From: Bacteroidales bacterium
GTDB lineage: Bacteria > Bacteroidota > Bacteroidia > Bacteroidales > Tenuifilaceae
NCBI GenBank assembly: GCA_008933525.1
Contig: WBUV01000026.1
Span: 1 to 15,234, forward strand
Length of the DNA: 15,234 nucleotides
Direction: 5' to 3'
A model generated the notes under the pieces. That model did not search any database, was not told where the DNA came from, and saw only the letters and a list, made by a program, of their open reading frames with translations. Below are positions 6,670 through 15,086 of this stretch, in pieces. A program made the translations under genes and the position numbers. Positions within the stretch are counted from its first letter, which is position 1, and each line of letters begins with the position of its first letter.

Positions 6670-7029
6670 CTATGCAAAATTTCTTTCAAGCGTCACGCTA
6701 ACTCGCTCAATTTTACCCCCTAAGGGTGGATTCATTTTCGACACTTTAACTCGAATTCGGGTAATTTCTGGAAAGTTGGAGTGAATTGAGTTGATTATTC
6801 GCTCCGAAACATGCTCAAGCAACTTCGACTTTATCTTCATTTCCTCCTTAATCAGATTATATATAACCTGATAATTAACGGTATCATGGAGTTTGTCGCT
6901 CAGCTGTGCTTTGGCTGTATCAGTTTCCACTAAAACATCAACCAAAAACTGGTTTCCAACCACCTGCTCCTCCTGAAAACATCCGTGGTATGCGTAGAAC
7001 TCAATATTTTCGACTTGTATTATGGCCAT
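6670..7029 (-). CDS. folB: Dihydroneopterin aldolase
   Basis: Converts 7,8-dihydroneopterin to 6-hydroxymethyl-7,8-dihydropterin and glycolaldehyde in folate synthesis, in the cytoplasm. The 119 residues match the usual length of about 120. Conserved marks are the YHG start motif (residues 14-16), E21, the DTVNY segment (49-53) shaping the pterin pocket, LLEHVSERI with E72, and K98 in VKVSKMNPP, which aligns with the catalytic lysine. The ATG at 7029 gives the standard MAIIQVENIEFYAYHG start. The gene stands alone among folate genes here; downstream on the same strand is tRNA-Cys. No clear TAnnTTTG box is seen before it. Confidence 0.93.
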   Translation of the reverse strand: MAIIQVENIEFYAYHGCFQEEQVVGNQFLVDVLVETDTAKAQLSDKLHDTVNYQVIYNLIKEEMKIKSKLLEHVSERIINSIHSNFPEITRIRVKVSKMNPPLGGKIERVSVTLERNFA

Positions 7030-7169
7030 TTTAAGATTATTTCAGATTTTAGACTCAGGACATTTGGAAAATATCTTCCTCCGTTTTGTTTTACAAAAAA
7101 ACTCAAAAATTTTCAGATAACTTTCCGTCTTTTTCATTTTCTTGTGTCATTATAGTAAAAAGTTTGCTT

Positions 7170-7730
7170 TTGGACTCCGATAACATTGAAATTACACAGA
7201 GGTTAGTTGAGCGTGCCCGCGGCGGCGATCAACAATCGATGTATAGACTTTACAAGATGTATGTACAGGCGATGTACAATACCTGCATTAGAATTGTGGC
7301 AAACCAATTCGATGCGGAGGATATCCTGCAGGAATCTTTTGTAAGTGCATTCAATGGATTGGAATCATTTAAAGGTGAATGTACGTTTGGGGCTTGGCTA
7401 AAAAGGATTGTGATTAATAAATCGTTGAATCATTTGCGAAAGCAAAAGAACTCGTTTACCGATGTTGACAATTTGCACCTGGTTGATGATGTTCACGACG
7501 AGGAGGATTTTCCGGAAATATCTCCAGAGATGGTTCACGAGGCCATAAAATCGCTACCCGAAAAGGCCAGAGTTGTACTAAACCTCTACCTGATGGAAGG
7601 TTATATGCACAAGGAGATTGCTGATATGTTGAGTATTTCGGAGTCCACATCAAAATCGCAGTACCAACGTGCAAGAACTCTTCTACAGTCGAGGATTAAG
7701 GAGATGATTGAACAAAATGAAACCGTTTAG
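7170..7730 (+). CDS. ECF-type RNA polymerase sigma factor
   Basis: A sigma-70 family member of the extracytoplasmic-function group, directing RNA polymerase to a small regulon. Region 2 is clear: LVERARGGDQQSMYRLY, then DAEDILQESF (core binding) and FGAWLKRIVINKSLNHLRK (-10 recognition). Region 4 has SLPEKARVVLNLYLMEGYMHKEIA and the helix-turn-helix IADMLSISESTSKSQYQRAR. The start is uncertain because no ATG lies upstream of region 2. TTG at 7170 gives 186 residues (LDSDNIEITQ...), TTG at 7164 gives 188, and the open frame extends to a TTG at 7086. I chose 7170 because the upstream residues look like untranslated leader. The stop at 7730 is 11 bases before the next gene, which is probably its membrane-bound regulator. 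A weak TAACTTTC at 7118 may be a promoter box. Confidence 0.9.
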   Translation: MDSDNIEITQRLVERARGGDQQSMYRLYKMYVQAMYNTCIRIVANQFDAEDILQESFVSAFNGLESFKGECTFGAWLKRIVINKSLNHLRKQKNSFTDVDNLHLVDDVHDEEDFPEISPEMVHEAIKSLPEKARVVLNLYLMEGYMHKEIADMLSISESTSKSQYQRARTLLQSRIKEMIEQNETV

Positions 7731-7741
7731 CGAATAAGGAT

Positions 7742-8266
7742 ATGAAGTTTGAGGATTATATACGGAACAATAGACAGCGGCTCGATGTGGAAAAACCTGA
7801 CGAGGAATTCCTTTGGGCTGGCATATCGCAATCGTTGAACAGTAAGCAAAAGAATCGCAGCCTGTCCATCTGGAAATACGCTTCGGCAGTAGCTGCATCG
7901 GTGGCTGTAACGCTTGTTGCTGTTCATTTCTGGAATGCAGAGCCAAAGCAGCAGTTGATATTTGTAAACATCGACCCAAACTTGGCAAAGCAGGAGGTTG
8001 AGCTAAAAGCCCAAATTCAGGACTACACCCAACAAATTCATCAGGCAAACTATAACCTTAACGAACTTCCCACTAACCTAAACGACCTTAAGTATATTGA
8101 TAATTTAATTGAGAAATACTCTAAGGATTTGAAACAGTTTGGGCCAAACCCACAGATTATTGAATCGCTGATGGACCTTTACAACAAAAAGGTTCTGATG
8201 CTTCAAAGAATGTTGAACGAAATTGAAAAAAACAAGAATTATGAAAAGCGTAGGATTGATATTTAA
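7742..8266 (+). CDS. Single-pass membrane protein, probable anti-sigma factor
   Basis: A 174-residue protein with no clear family match by eye. Residues 1-44 are charged and cytoplasmic (MKFEDYIRNNRQRLD ... PDEEFLW). Residues 45-62 form one transmembrane helix. The remainder, on the outer side, is Gln/Asn/Leu-rich and likely helical or coiled coil (about 85-165). The layout and its position directly after an ECF sigma gene fit a membrane anti-sigma factor that holds the sigma factor until a signal arrives. No zinc-binding HxxxCxxC motif is present, so it is not the classic ZAS type. AAGGA lies just before the ATG. The 3' end overlaps the next gene by 26 bases, suggesting coupled translation. 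The role is inferred from position and topology. Confidence 0.75.
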   Translation: MKFEDYIRNNRQRLDVEKPDEEFLWAGISQSLNSKQKNRSLSIWKYASAVAASVAVTLVAVHFWNAEPKQQLIFVNIDPNLAKQEVELKAQIQDYTQQIHQANYNLNELPTNLNDLKYIDNLIEKYSKDLKQFGPNPQIIESLMDLYNKKVLMLQRMLNEIEKNKNYEKRRIDI

Positions 8267-9572
8267 AATACTTCTAGTAGTACTAGCACTAAGCGGTCTA
8301 AAGTCGAAAACAAATGCACAAAGCGAAACCCCCAAAGGGAACGTTTTAAACGCAAGCCTAATAAGAGATTTACCTGCCAATGGCGAATTAATTATAAATA
8401 ATTATGATGCTGAATTAGAAATTAAAGTTTGGAACAACCCTAAAGTAGAGATTAAAAGTGAATTAATTGTTGAGGTTGATTCTCAGGAAGACCTTATTAA
8501 ACTAGCCAAAGCCTTTGCAATTAAAGTTGTTGATGAAAAAAAAGATAGATTGAGCATTGACACAAAGTTTTACAAATCAATGGTTTCAATGTTTGGAAAG
8601 AAAACTACTTTAGAACTTATTACTGGTGAGAAAATTACAGTAAAAAAAATAGTGAAGGCATCACACATAGCTTACATACCTCAGAGTGCAAATCTTCAAA
8701 TCATCAGTAAATACAACAAACTCAATATCGAGAATATTAGTGGAAACATCAAATTAAATTTATATGATGTTGACCTATATATGGGCAATTTTGGCTCTAC
8801 TGGAAATTTCGATATGAAATACTCTAAGGCCAACATCGGAAATGGGGGTAATTCAACATTCATGCTCTACGATACCGATATTGACGCCGGCGAATTAGGC
8901 AATGTTAAGGTCGATGCAAAATACTCAAAGCTAATTATCAAAAAAACAAACGACCTAAGCATTGTTTCGTACGACGACGACTTTGTTGTTGGACAACTAT
9001 CAAAAATTACTGCCGACGCTAAGTATTCAACTTTTAGGCTTAATGGTGATGCTGGTGATTCGAGGTTTGAACTATACGACAGCGATATTTTCGGAAAAAA
9101 CTTTAAGTCAATCTCTTTCTCCGCGAAGTATTCTGATTTAAGAGTTGGTGATATTGGCGAATTCATTATTCCATCATCGTACGATAACAACTATTATTTA
9201 GGAATTGTGGGCAGCCTAAACTGCAGTGAATCGAAGTACGATATGTTCCAATTGGATGGAGCGAACGGTTCTCTAGATTTCCCAAATACTTACGATGCTG
9301 ATATCCTTATAAAAAACACCTCTGCAAACTTCAAAGGATTGTCGGGCAAATTCACCTATGGAAAAGTTTACCTGAAACTTGATAATTCACAGCAGTTCAA
9401 CCTTAACTTTTCGTCAACCTACGGAAACATTACATTTCCAGCCGATAAGTTCAAAATTAAATCGCTTTCCGACAAAACTGATTCAAAAAGAATTTTTGAA
9501 GGTTCAACTGCAGCCGATGCAAAATGTAATATCAAATTTACTTCGTACGACACTAATTTTATAATTGAATAG
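8241..9572 (+). CDS. Exported DUF4097-like putative adhesin with 35-residue internal repeats
   Basis: A 443-residue exported protein. ATG at 8241 is preferred over an in-frame TTG at 8223 because it begins a good signal peptide (MKSVGLIFKILLVVLAL ... NAQ). The section after it (DLPANGELIINNYDAELEIKV) resembles the start of the DUF4097/GIN-like putative adhesin family, which folds as a beta-solenoid. Residues about 158-390 contain at least four clean repeats of 34-35 residues, each starting with KYS (near 193, 227, 261, 296) and holding a YDxD word about 17 residues later; a diverged copy follows near 331. No T9SS tail and no transmembrane helix are seen. It is the last gene of the sigma operon, so it is likely an envelope or periplasmic effector or sensor of that system. 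Function unknown. Confidence 0.8.
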   Translation: MKSVGLIFKILLVVLALSGLKSKTNAQSETPKGNVLNASLIRDLPANGELIINNYDAELEIKVWNNPKVEIKSELIVEVDSQEDLIKLAKAFAIKVVDEKKDRLSIDTKFYKSMVSMFGKKTTLELITGEKITVKKIVKASHIAYIPQSANLQIISKYNKLNIENISGNIKLNLYDVDLYMGNFGSTGNFDMKYSKANIGNGGNSTFMLYDTDIDAGELGNVKVDAKYSKLIIKKTNDLSIVSYDDDFVVGQLSKITADAKYSTFRLNGDAGDSRFELYDSDIFGKNFKSISFSAKYSDLRVGDIGEFIIPSSYDNNYYLGIVGSLNCSESKYDMFQLDGANGSLDFPNTYDADILIKNTSANFKGLSGKFTYGKVYLKLDNSQQFNLNFSSTYGNITFPADKFKIKSLSDKTDSKRIFEGSTAADAKCNIKFTSYDTNFIIE

Positions 9573-9592
9573 CTTTGTTGGTGGTTTTTTGT

Positions 9593-9625
9593 AAAAACGG
9601 TTGTAGCAATTACAACCGTTTTTTT
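9593..9625 (+). terminator. Strong terminator of the sigma-factor operon
   Basis: A perfect 13-bp stem (9593-9605 with 9611-9623, loop GCAAT) followed by a run of T through 9625. It lies 20 bases after the stop of the DUF4097-like gene and closes the three-gene unit. The rest of the gap to glnS holds short TCATTACTCCA/TCACTCCA direct repeats (9640-9668) and the glnS promoter box. Confidence 0.9.
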
Positions 9626-9733
9626 ATTGCTGAATACACCATCATTACTCCAAAACTCCATCACTCCAATCTATCCAATAACACTCGTATTAAAAAATTG
9701 TAACCTCAACCCTTATTATTATCCACAAATTTC

Positions 9734-9741
9734 TAATTTTG
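9734..9741 (+). promoter_or_regulatory. -7 promoter box of glnS
   Basis: TAATTTTG fits TAnnTTTG exactly and lies 24 bases before the glnS ATG, giving a leader of under 20 bases. No TTTG is found at the proper -33 distance, so the promoter may rely on the -7 box. Confidence 0.45.
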
Positions 9742-9765
9742 CCATCTTGAATTAATTGTAAGCAA

Positions 9766-11460
9766 ATGGAAAGCGAAAATTTAAAAATTGAAACCTCAAC
9801 TGAAAAAACCAAGAATTTTCTTGAGGAGATTGTTGAAGAGGATATCCGCACAGGTAAGCACGGAGGTAGGGTTTTAACCCGTTTCCCCCCAGAACCCAAC
9901 GGATATTTGCATATTGGTCACGCAAAATCCATTTGCCTTAACTTTGGTCTAGCCCAAAAGTATAATGGTAATACCAACCTCCGTTTCGACGACACTAATC
10001 CTGTTAAGGAAGATGTGGAGTATGTAAACTCTATTAAGGAGGATATTGAATGGCTAGGTTTTAAGTGGGCCAATGAATTTTACGCATCCGACTATTTTGA
10101 ACAGCTTTACCAGTGGGCCGAACTATTAATTCAGAAGCAGCTAGCTTACGTTGACGACCAAACCCAGGAGGAAATTCGCGCAAATCGAGGAACTGTTACT
10201 CAACCTGGCAAGGATAGCCCTTACAGAAATCGTTCTGTTGAGGAGAATCTCGATTTATTCCGCCGTATGCGTGCTGGCGAGTTCAAGGATGGTGAGAAAA
10301 TTCTACGAGCTAAAATTGATATGGCGCATCCTAATATGCTAATGCGCGACCCAATTCTTTACCGTATTATCCATACTGAGCATCACCGCACAGGCGATAA
10401 ATGGTGTATTTACCCGATGTATGATTACGCTCACGGACAGTGTGACTCCATTGAGCAAATAACACACTCAATCTGTACTTTAGAGTTCGATGTTCACCGC
10501 CCACTTTACGATTGGTTTATTGAGAAACTTGAAATATTCCCTTCGCACCAATATGAGTTTGCGCGCCTAAACATCAACTATACAGTGATGAGCAAACGCA
10601 AATTGTTGCAGTTAGTTCAGGAGAAAACTGTAATGGGTTGGGACGACCCACGTATGCCTACAATCTGCGGACTACGCCGTAGGGGTTACACTCCAGAGTC
10701 AATCCGTTACTTTGCTGAAAAGGTGGGCGTTGCAAAGCGCGATAATGTTATAGACCTCTCACTGCTTGAGTTCTGCTTACGCGAAGATTTGAACAAGCGT
10801 GCCGAGCGCCGTATGGCAGTTCTGAATCCATTGAAAGTTGTTATCACCAACTATCCTGAAGGACAAGTAGAGGAACTACCAGCAACCAATAATCCTGAGG
10901 ATGAATCGGCAGGAAAACGAATGGTTCCATTTAGCCGTGAAATTTTCATTGAGCAGGACGATTTTATGGAGAATCCTCCAAAAAAATACTTCCGTTTAGC
11001 TCCAGGCCAGGAAGTTCGTTTGCGTTACGCATACTTCATTAAGTGTGAAGAAGTGATTAAGGATGCTCAAGGCAACGTGGTAGAGCTACGTTGTACCTAT
11101 GACCCCGCATCGCGTGGAGGAAACTCGCCCGATGGACGTAAGGTTCAAGGAACCATTCACTGGGTATCGGCACAGCACGCCGTTAAAGCAGAGATTCGCT
11201 TGTTCGACAGACTATTTGCAAAAGCCGATCCCGATGATGTTGAGGAGGGAACCGACTGGAAATCGTCAATCAATCCTGAATCGCTAAAAGTAATTGAAGG
11301 ATTACTTGAACCATCGCTACAAAACGTTAAGCATTTGGATAAGTTCCAGTTTGAACGTTTAGGCTACTTCAGCGTAGATTACGATTCAACATCTAACAAG
11401 TTGGTGTTTAATCGTACAGTTACATTAAAAGATACCTGGGCTAAGATTTCAGGACAGTAA
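9766..11460 (+). CDS. glnS: Glutaminyl-tRNA synthetase
   Basis: Charges tRNA-Gln with glutamine using ATP, in the cytoplasm. The 564 residues compare with 554 in E. coli. It is a class I synthetase: HIGH signature at residues 49-52 inside [15 protein letters not shown], and the KMSKS loop as VMSKRK from 274. [10 protein letters not shown] and [10 protein letters not shown] with the following RPLYDWF are the GlnRS-specific segments that separate it from GltX. The C-terminal anticodon-binding beta-barrels include [14 protein letters not shown] and the [12 protein letters not shown] segment. The ATG at 9766 begins a short lysine/glutamate-rich extension before the core. Having this enzyme implies direct Gln-tRNA charging. 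It is followed, after its own terminator, by a tRNA-Gln gene. Confidence 0.97.
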   Translation: MESENLKIETSTEKTKNFLEEIVEEDIRTGKHGGRVLTRFPPEPNGYLHIGHAKSICLNFGLAQKYNGNTNLRFDDTNPVKEDVEYVNSIKEDIEWLGFKWANEFYASDYFEQLYQWAELLIQKQLAYVDDQTQEEIRANRGTVTQPGKDSPYRNRSVEENLDLFRRMRAGEFKDGEKILRAKIDMAHPNMLMRDPILYRIIHTEHHRTGDKWCIYPMYDYAHGQCDSIEQITHSICTLEFDVHRPLYDWFIEKLEIFPSHQYEFARLNINYTVMSKRKLLQLVQEKTVMGWDDPRMPTICGLRRRGYTPESIRYFAEKVGVAKRDNVIDLSLLEFCLREDLNKRAERRMAVLNPLKVVITNYPEGQVEELPATNNPEDESAGKRMVPFSREIFIEQDDFMENPPKKYFRLAPGQEVRLRYAYFIKCEEVIKDAQGNVVELRCTYDPASRGGNSPDGRKVQGTIHWVSAQHAVKAEIRLFDRLFAKADPDDVEEGTDWKSSINPESLKVIEGLLEPSLQNVKHLDKFQFERLGYFSVDYDSTSNKLVFNRTVTLKDTWAKISGQ

Positions 11461-11486
11461 CCAAAGCACTAAACATTATATTATAT

Positions 11487-11519
11487 GGAATTCCAGATTT
11501 TTTCTGGAATTTCTTTTTT
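11487..11519 (+). terminator. Terminator of glnS
   Basis: Arms 11487-11496 and 11504-11513 form a 10-bp stem with one G-U near the base and a T-rich 7-base loop, followed by TTTTTT. It lies 26 bases after the glnS stop, so the downstream tRNA-Gln is probably transcribed separately. Confidence 0.85.
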
Positions 11520-11559
11520 AAAAAAGTAGCGTCCGTGAACACTCAAACGCAAAACCAAC

Positions 11560-11567
11560 TATATTTG
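11560..11567 (+). promoter_or_regulatory. -7 promoter box of tRNA-Gln
   Basis: TATATTTG fits TAnnTTTG exactly, 12 bases before the first tRNA base, the same arrangement as for tRNA-Cys. No good TTTG -33 box is seen upstream. Confidence 0.5.
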
Positions 11568-11579
11568 CTTATACAAAAT

Positions 11580-11652
11580 TGTCCTGTTGTGTAATTGGCA
11601 ACACGTCTGACTCTGGATCAGAAGATTCTAGGTTCGAATCCTTGCAGGACAA
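11580..11652 (+). tRNA. tRNA-Gln (anticodon CUG)
   Basis: Cloverleaf by eye: acceptor TGTCCTG pairs with CAGGACA and A is the discriminator. The D arm is GTG/CAC with a TAATTGGCAA loop. The anticodon stem TCTGA/TCAGA encloses loop CTCTGGA, giving anticodon CTG, which reads CAG. The T loop is TTCGAAT. The weak first pair U1-A72 suits GlnRS recognition. The T stem CTAGG/CCTTG carries one U-U mismatch. CCA is not encoded. A second tRNA-Gln (UUG) for CAA must lie elsewhere. Confidence 0.94.
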
Positions 11653-11655
11653 CTA

Positions 11656-11693
11656 AAAACGCATTGGCGAACGGGTATTTGCTAATGCGTTTT
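11656..11693 (+). terminator. Terminator after tRNA-Gln
   Basis: Arms 11656-11668 and 11681-11693 form a 13-bp stem with one G-U pair and a 12-base loop, ending in TTTT, then CTTATTA. It begins 4 bases after the tRNA. Confidence 0.7.
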
Positions 11694-11744
11694 CTTATTA
11701 CAATATATTGATAAAGAATTCGTCTATTTACAAATTGCTGATAA

Positions 11745-11777
11745 AAAAGGCGTCTTGAATTATTCAAGACGCCTTTT
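11745..11777 (-). terminator. Terminator of the TonB-dependent receptor gene
   Basis: A perfect 15-bp stem (11745-11759 with 11763-11777) and a 3-base loop, with A and T flanks that make it usable on both strands. It lies 21 bases past the receptor stop and so mainly ends that minus-strand transcript. It could also stop read-through from tRNA-Gln. Confidence 0.85.
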
Positions 11778-11798
11778 ATTATTATACTAGATAACCTG

Positions 11799-14700
11799 TT
11801 AGAAAACGAATCTTAAGCCTAGTAGTGCACCCCAAGTACTACCTGTACTTATGCTCTTACTAAGTTTAGTTTTAGTATTAAAGTCATCTATTGAGGTAGC
11901 ATTAAGTCTGAAAGTTGGTGCTGCAGTTGTAGTTGGAAGTCCTACTCTAGTTAAAGGACGAACATTTTCATAACTAGCTAGTGCATTGTAGGTGTAAGTT
12001 CCCCAGCTATCATTAATCATATTACCAACATTCAACAAGTCAAGACTAACTTGTAACGAGTACTTTTTAGCAGTTCCAAAATTTGAGAAAATATCCTGAA
12101 CAATCTTAATGTCAAAACGGTGAATCCAAGGTTGAACCTCACCAAAACGCTCAGCGTATTTACCTTTTCTGCTGCTTAAATACTCATTACTGTTAACATA
12201 TGCCCAGAAAGCATCTGCTTGCTCGGCAGCAGTCATTGTAACTCCACCAGAAGTATAGTCAACAAAAGTTAACTCAGAGCTATTTTTAGGAACATACATA
12301 AGATCCGAAGATATACCATCGTTGTTTAGGTCATTAGAATAAGTATATGACCAGCGACCTGTTTGGTATCCTTTATAAGATACGGTAATGGTAGTTGCCA
12401 ACATTTTAGCATACTCTTTTCTATACGAAACATAACTCACAAAACGGTGAGGAGTAGAGAAGTTAGAATAGCTTAAGCCTGGATCGTTTAGACTACCAAT
12501 GCCTGTGTTTGACGAATATGCAGAGTATGCTGCAGACCCAGGATTTGAAGAAATGTCCTTTGCTGCAGAATAAGTATATGCAAACATTCCAGATAAACCG
12601 CTGCTAAAGTTTTTAGTTAATTGAGCAGTTAACGAATACTGATAACCTTCGTTAGTATTTTCAAGAACCATTGCATTTCCTACACTAGCAACAACTCTAC
12701 GAGATGCAGTTGTTGTCCAGAAAGGTCTATTATCAGGACCTATCATTGTACCATTAGCTGCAGCCTCATTAATGTTAACTTGTTTAACTGCATTTATGTC
12801 TTTTCCGAAAAGAGCTTCTCCAGTGAAAACCATATTATAAGGTAGTTCAACGTCAACAGCTAGGTTTGATCTCCAAACTTGAGGCATTTTGAAATCTTTC
12901 GAAACCTCTACTAATCCAGAGTTATTTGGAAGAGAGCCTGGAGTTTGAGGGAAAAGGTCTGGTCTGCTAGCAATAAACGCCTTATAATCGGGTTGGAAGG
13001 TTAGTCCCACCAAGTTAGCAGCACCACCTTGCGATCCCCAGCCAATTTCTGGCGCTTGAATTACACCTGAGTTTGTTGGTTGATTTGTGAACCATACAAA
13101 TGGTAACAAACCTGTAAAAATACCTGTACCTCCACGAACTTGTAATGACCTATCTCCTTTAACATCCCAGTTGAAACCTAAACGAGGAGAGAATAGCATC
13201 TTAGCATCGGGCCAACTTCCAACATCAATTTTCCTACCATCAATAAAGGTTAAAGCAGAAATTGCAGGATTATCCTTTAATTTATCAAAGAAGAAAGGAC
13301 GCTCTATACGTAAACCATAAGTAACTTTAATGTTATTGTTTACTTTCCACTCGTCCTGAGCATAAATTGCAGCAAGACCAAAAGTCAATTCTGCACCAGG
13401 AGCGTCATTGCCATTATAACCGTAGGTTACACCAAAACCAGTTGGAGTTGCATTATTAATGAAATCATCAACCGAACCATAACGATAGTAAGTAGTTCCT
13501 TCACGAATATATGAATTCCTAAAGAATAAACGGTCAAACGAAGCACCTACAGTTACTGTGTGTTTCTTGAGATTTATCACAGTATTATTAACAAGGCTAA
13601 GTGTTTTGTTGGTTACATCGTTATTGTATGTGAAAAGTTCATATCCAAATGACATATACTGGTCGCCACCCTCCCAAATATCAACAAATGGGAAAAGTTT
13701 AGAATCGCTTGTACGGGTATCTTGAATAAAGGTATAGCTTGCTAAAAACTTGTTGGAAATGTTAGAGGTTAAAGAACTGTTCAATTCACCTGTAAACGAT
13801 CTAACAGTATTCTTAAACCCGTAGAATGAGTTTGAAAAAGCAAGCGATTGGCTACTAATACGGCCAGAGTTTCTTGGGTTGTTAGGTGGTCCGCTATTAA
13901 AGTTAGTTTGTTGATCGGAAGTCCCAACAACATCATTATAACGGAAAGTCAATTTGTGCTTTGCGTTAATATTCCAGTCAATTCTAGCAAGAATTTTGGT
14001 GTTTAAATTATTGAATGGGTCGAAGTTATTATATTTCCCTGGATCGTAGCCGTATGTAGTGATAAGGTGATTTCTAACTCTTTCCATATCTGCTACAGTT
14101 GTTCTTGAAATCATAGCATCAGGATTTGCAACACCGTCGGTACTTGGTTTCCAGGTAACACCAGGAATATCTTCTTTTTCAAATTCGCCATTGATAAAGA
14201 AGAAAACTTTATTCTTAATAATTGGACCACCTAGACTAACACCATAACTTGTACTGCTCCTATCATTAGCTCCACTTACATCTTTACCATCAACAGTACT
14301 TCCTGTAAATGATTTTGGACGCATGAAGGAATAAACCGATCCTTTAAAAGTATTGTCACCGCTTCGGGTAACAGCATTGATACTTGCACCAGTAAATTGA
14401 GACAATTTAACATCGAAAGGAGCGATATTAACAGTAACCTGATCAATTGCATCTAAAGAGATAGGCTGTGCATTTCCTCCAGGAAGAGGATTGCTGCTTA
14501 AACCAAAGTTATTGTTAAATGCAGCACCGTCCACAGTAATTGAATTGAAACGACCATCCCTACCAGCAAAGGAGTTACCTTGTGCTTGTGGAGTTAAGCT
14601 GGACAAATCAGTAATACTTCTGGAAATGGTTGGCAAACTTGAAATATCTCTTCTGCTAATGTTGGTTTGCGCTCCAGTTCTTTCTGAACTTAGAATTGGG

Positions 14701-15086
14701 TTCCCTAAACCTGCCGATATTACAACAGCTTCAAGTTCAGTGGCAGACTCTTTTAAGGTTGCGTTCAAAACAAACGATTCACCTAACTTTAAGTCAACAT
14801 CCTTATAACTTACGGAAGTGTAACCCATAAAAGAAATTGTTACCAAATAAGGTCCACCGACTCTCAAGCCAGTAAGACTATAGGTACCATCGCTCATAGT
14901 AGTGGTTCCATAGGAGGTTCCACTGGGCTCGTGAAGAGCCAAAACTGTTGCGTAGGCAATAGGCGTTCCATTATCTTCTGCAACCCGCCCTTTAAGCGAA
15001 GACGTAGTCGCACCTTGTCCATAGACACCAAGGTATCCTATGGAAAGAATTAGAACTAATAAAAAACTTTTCAGATTTTTCTTCAT
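11799..15086 (-). CDS. Oar-like TonB-dependent outer-membrane receptor
   Basis: A 1095-residue outer-membrane protein, likely importing or exporting a substrate with energy from TonB; the substrate is unknown. Residues 1-23 are a signal peptide (MKKNLKSFLLVLILSIG ... YGQ). Residues about 29-115 form a carboxypeptidase-regulatory-like beta-sandwich (LKGRVAEDNGTPIAYATV, SDGTYSLTGLRVG). Residues about 120-250 are the plug, with ITVDGAAFNNNFG, DAIDQVTVNIAPFDVKLS and GASINAVTRSGDNTFKGS, which is the Oar-like pattern and not that of SusC. The rest is a beta-barrel ending in GLRFVF with a C-terminal aromatic residue for assembly. No susD-like gene adjoins it. ATG at 15086 precedes the signal peptide. 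Bases 15087-15234 upstream contain no gene; TACAATTG (15110-15117, minus) is a one-mismatch -7 box. Confidence 0.92.
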   Translation of the reverse strand: MKKNLKSFLLVLILSIGYLGVYGQGATTSSLKGRVAEDNGTPIAYATVLALHEPSGTSYGTTTMSDGTYSLTGLRVGGPYLVTISFMGYTSVSYKDVDLKLGESFVLNATLKESATELEAVVISAGLGNPILSSERTGAQTNISRRDISSLPTISRSITDLSSLTPQAQGNSFAGRDGRFNSITVDGAAFNNNFGLSSNPLPGGNAQPISLDAIDQVTVNIAPFDVKLSQFTGASINAVTRSGDNTFKGSVYSFMRPKSFTGSTVDGKDVSGANDRSSTSYGVSLGGPIIKNKVFFFINGEFEKEDIPGVTWKPSTDGVANPDAMISRTTVADMERVRNHLITTYGYDPGKYNNFDPFNNLNTKILARIDWNINAKHKLTFRYNDVVGTSDQQTNFNSGPPNNPRNSGRISSQSLAFSNSFYGFKNTVRSFTGELNSSLTSNISNKFLASYTFIQDTRTSDSKLFPFVDIWEGGDQYMSFGYELFTYNNDVTNKTLSLVNNTVINLKKHTVTVGASFDRLFFRNSYIREGTTYYRYGSVDDFINNATPTGFGVTYGYNGNDAPGAELTFGLAAIYAQDEWKVNNNIKVTYGLRIERPFFFDKLKDNPAISALTFIDGRKIDVGSWPDAKMLFSPRLGFNWDVKGDRSLQVRGGTGIFTGLLPFVWFTNQPTNSGVIQAPEIGWGSQGGAANLVGLTFQPDYKAFIASRPDLFPQTPGSLPNNSGLVEVSKDFKMPQVWRSNLAVDVELPYNMVFTGEALFGKDINAVKQVNINEAAANGTMIGPDNRPFWTTTASRRVVASVGNAMVLENTNEGYQYSLTAQLTKNFSSGLSGMFAYTYSAAKDISSNPGSAAYSAYSSNTGIGSLNDPGLSYSNFSTPHRFVSYVSYRKEYAKMLATTITVSYKGYQTGRWSYTYSNDLNNDGISSDLMYVPKNSSELTFVDYTSGGVTMTAAEQADAFWAYVNSNEYLSSRKGKYAERFGEVQPWIHRFDIKIVQDIFSNFGTAKKYSLQVSLDLLNVGNMINDSWGTYTYNALASYENVRPLTRVGLPTTTAAPTFRLNATSIDDFNTKTKLSKSISTGSTWGALLGLRFVF

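Noticed and set aside
6283..6784. Open frames of 95, 159 and 112 codons over the cysH end, tRNA-Cys and folB
   Set aside because: They run through a tRNA and two well-supported genes in other frames.
11799..15086. SusC-type glycan importer of a polysaccharide-utilisation locus
   Set aside because: The plug has Oar-like motifs, and no SusD, sulfatase or glycosidase gene lies beside it in this window.
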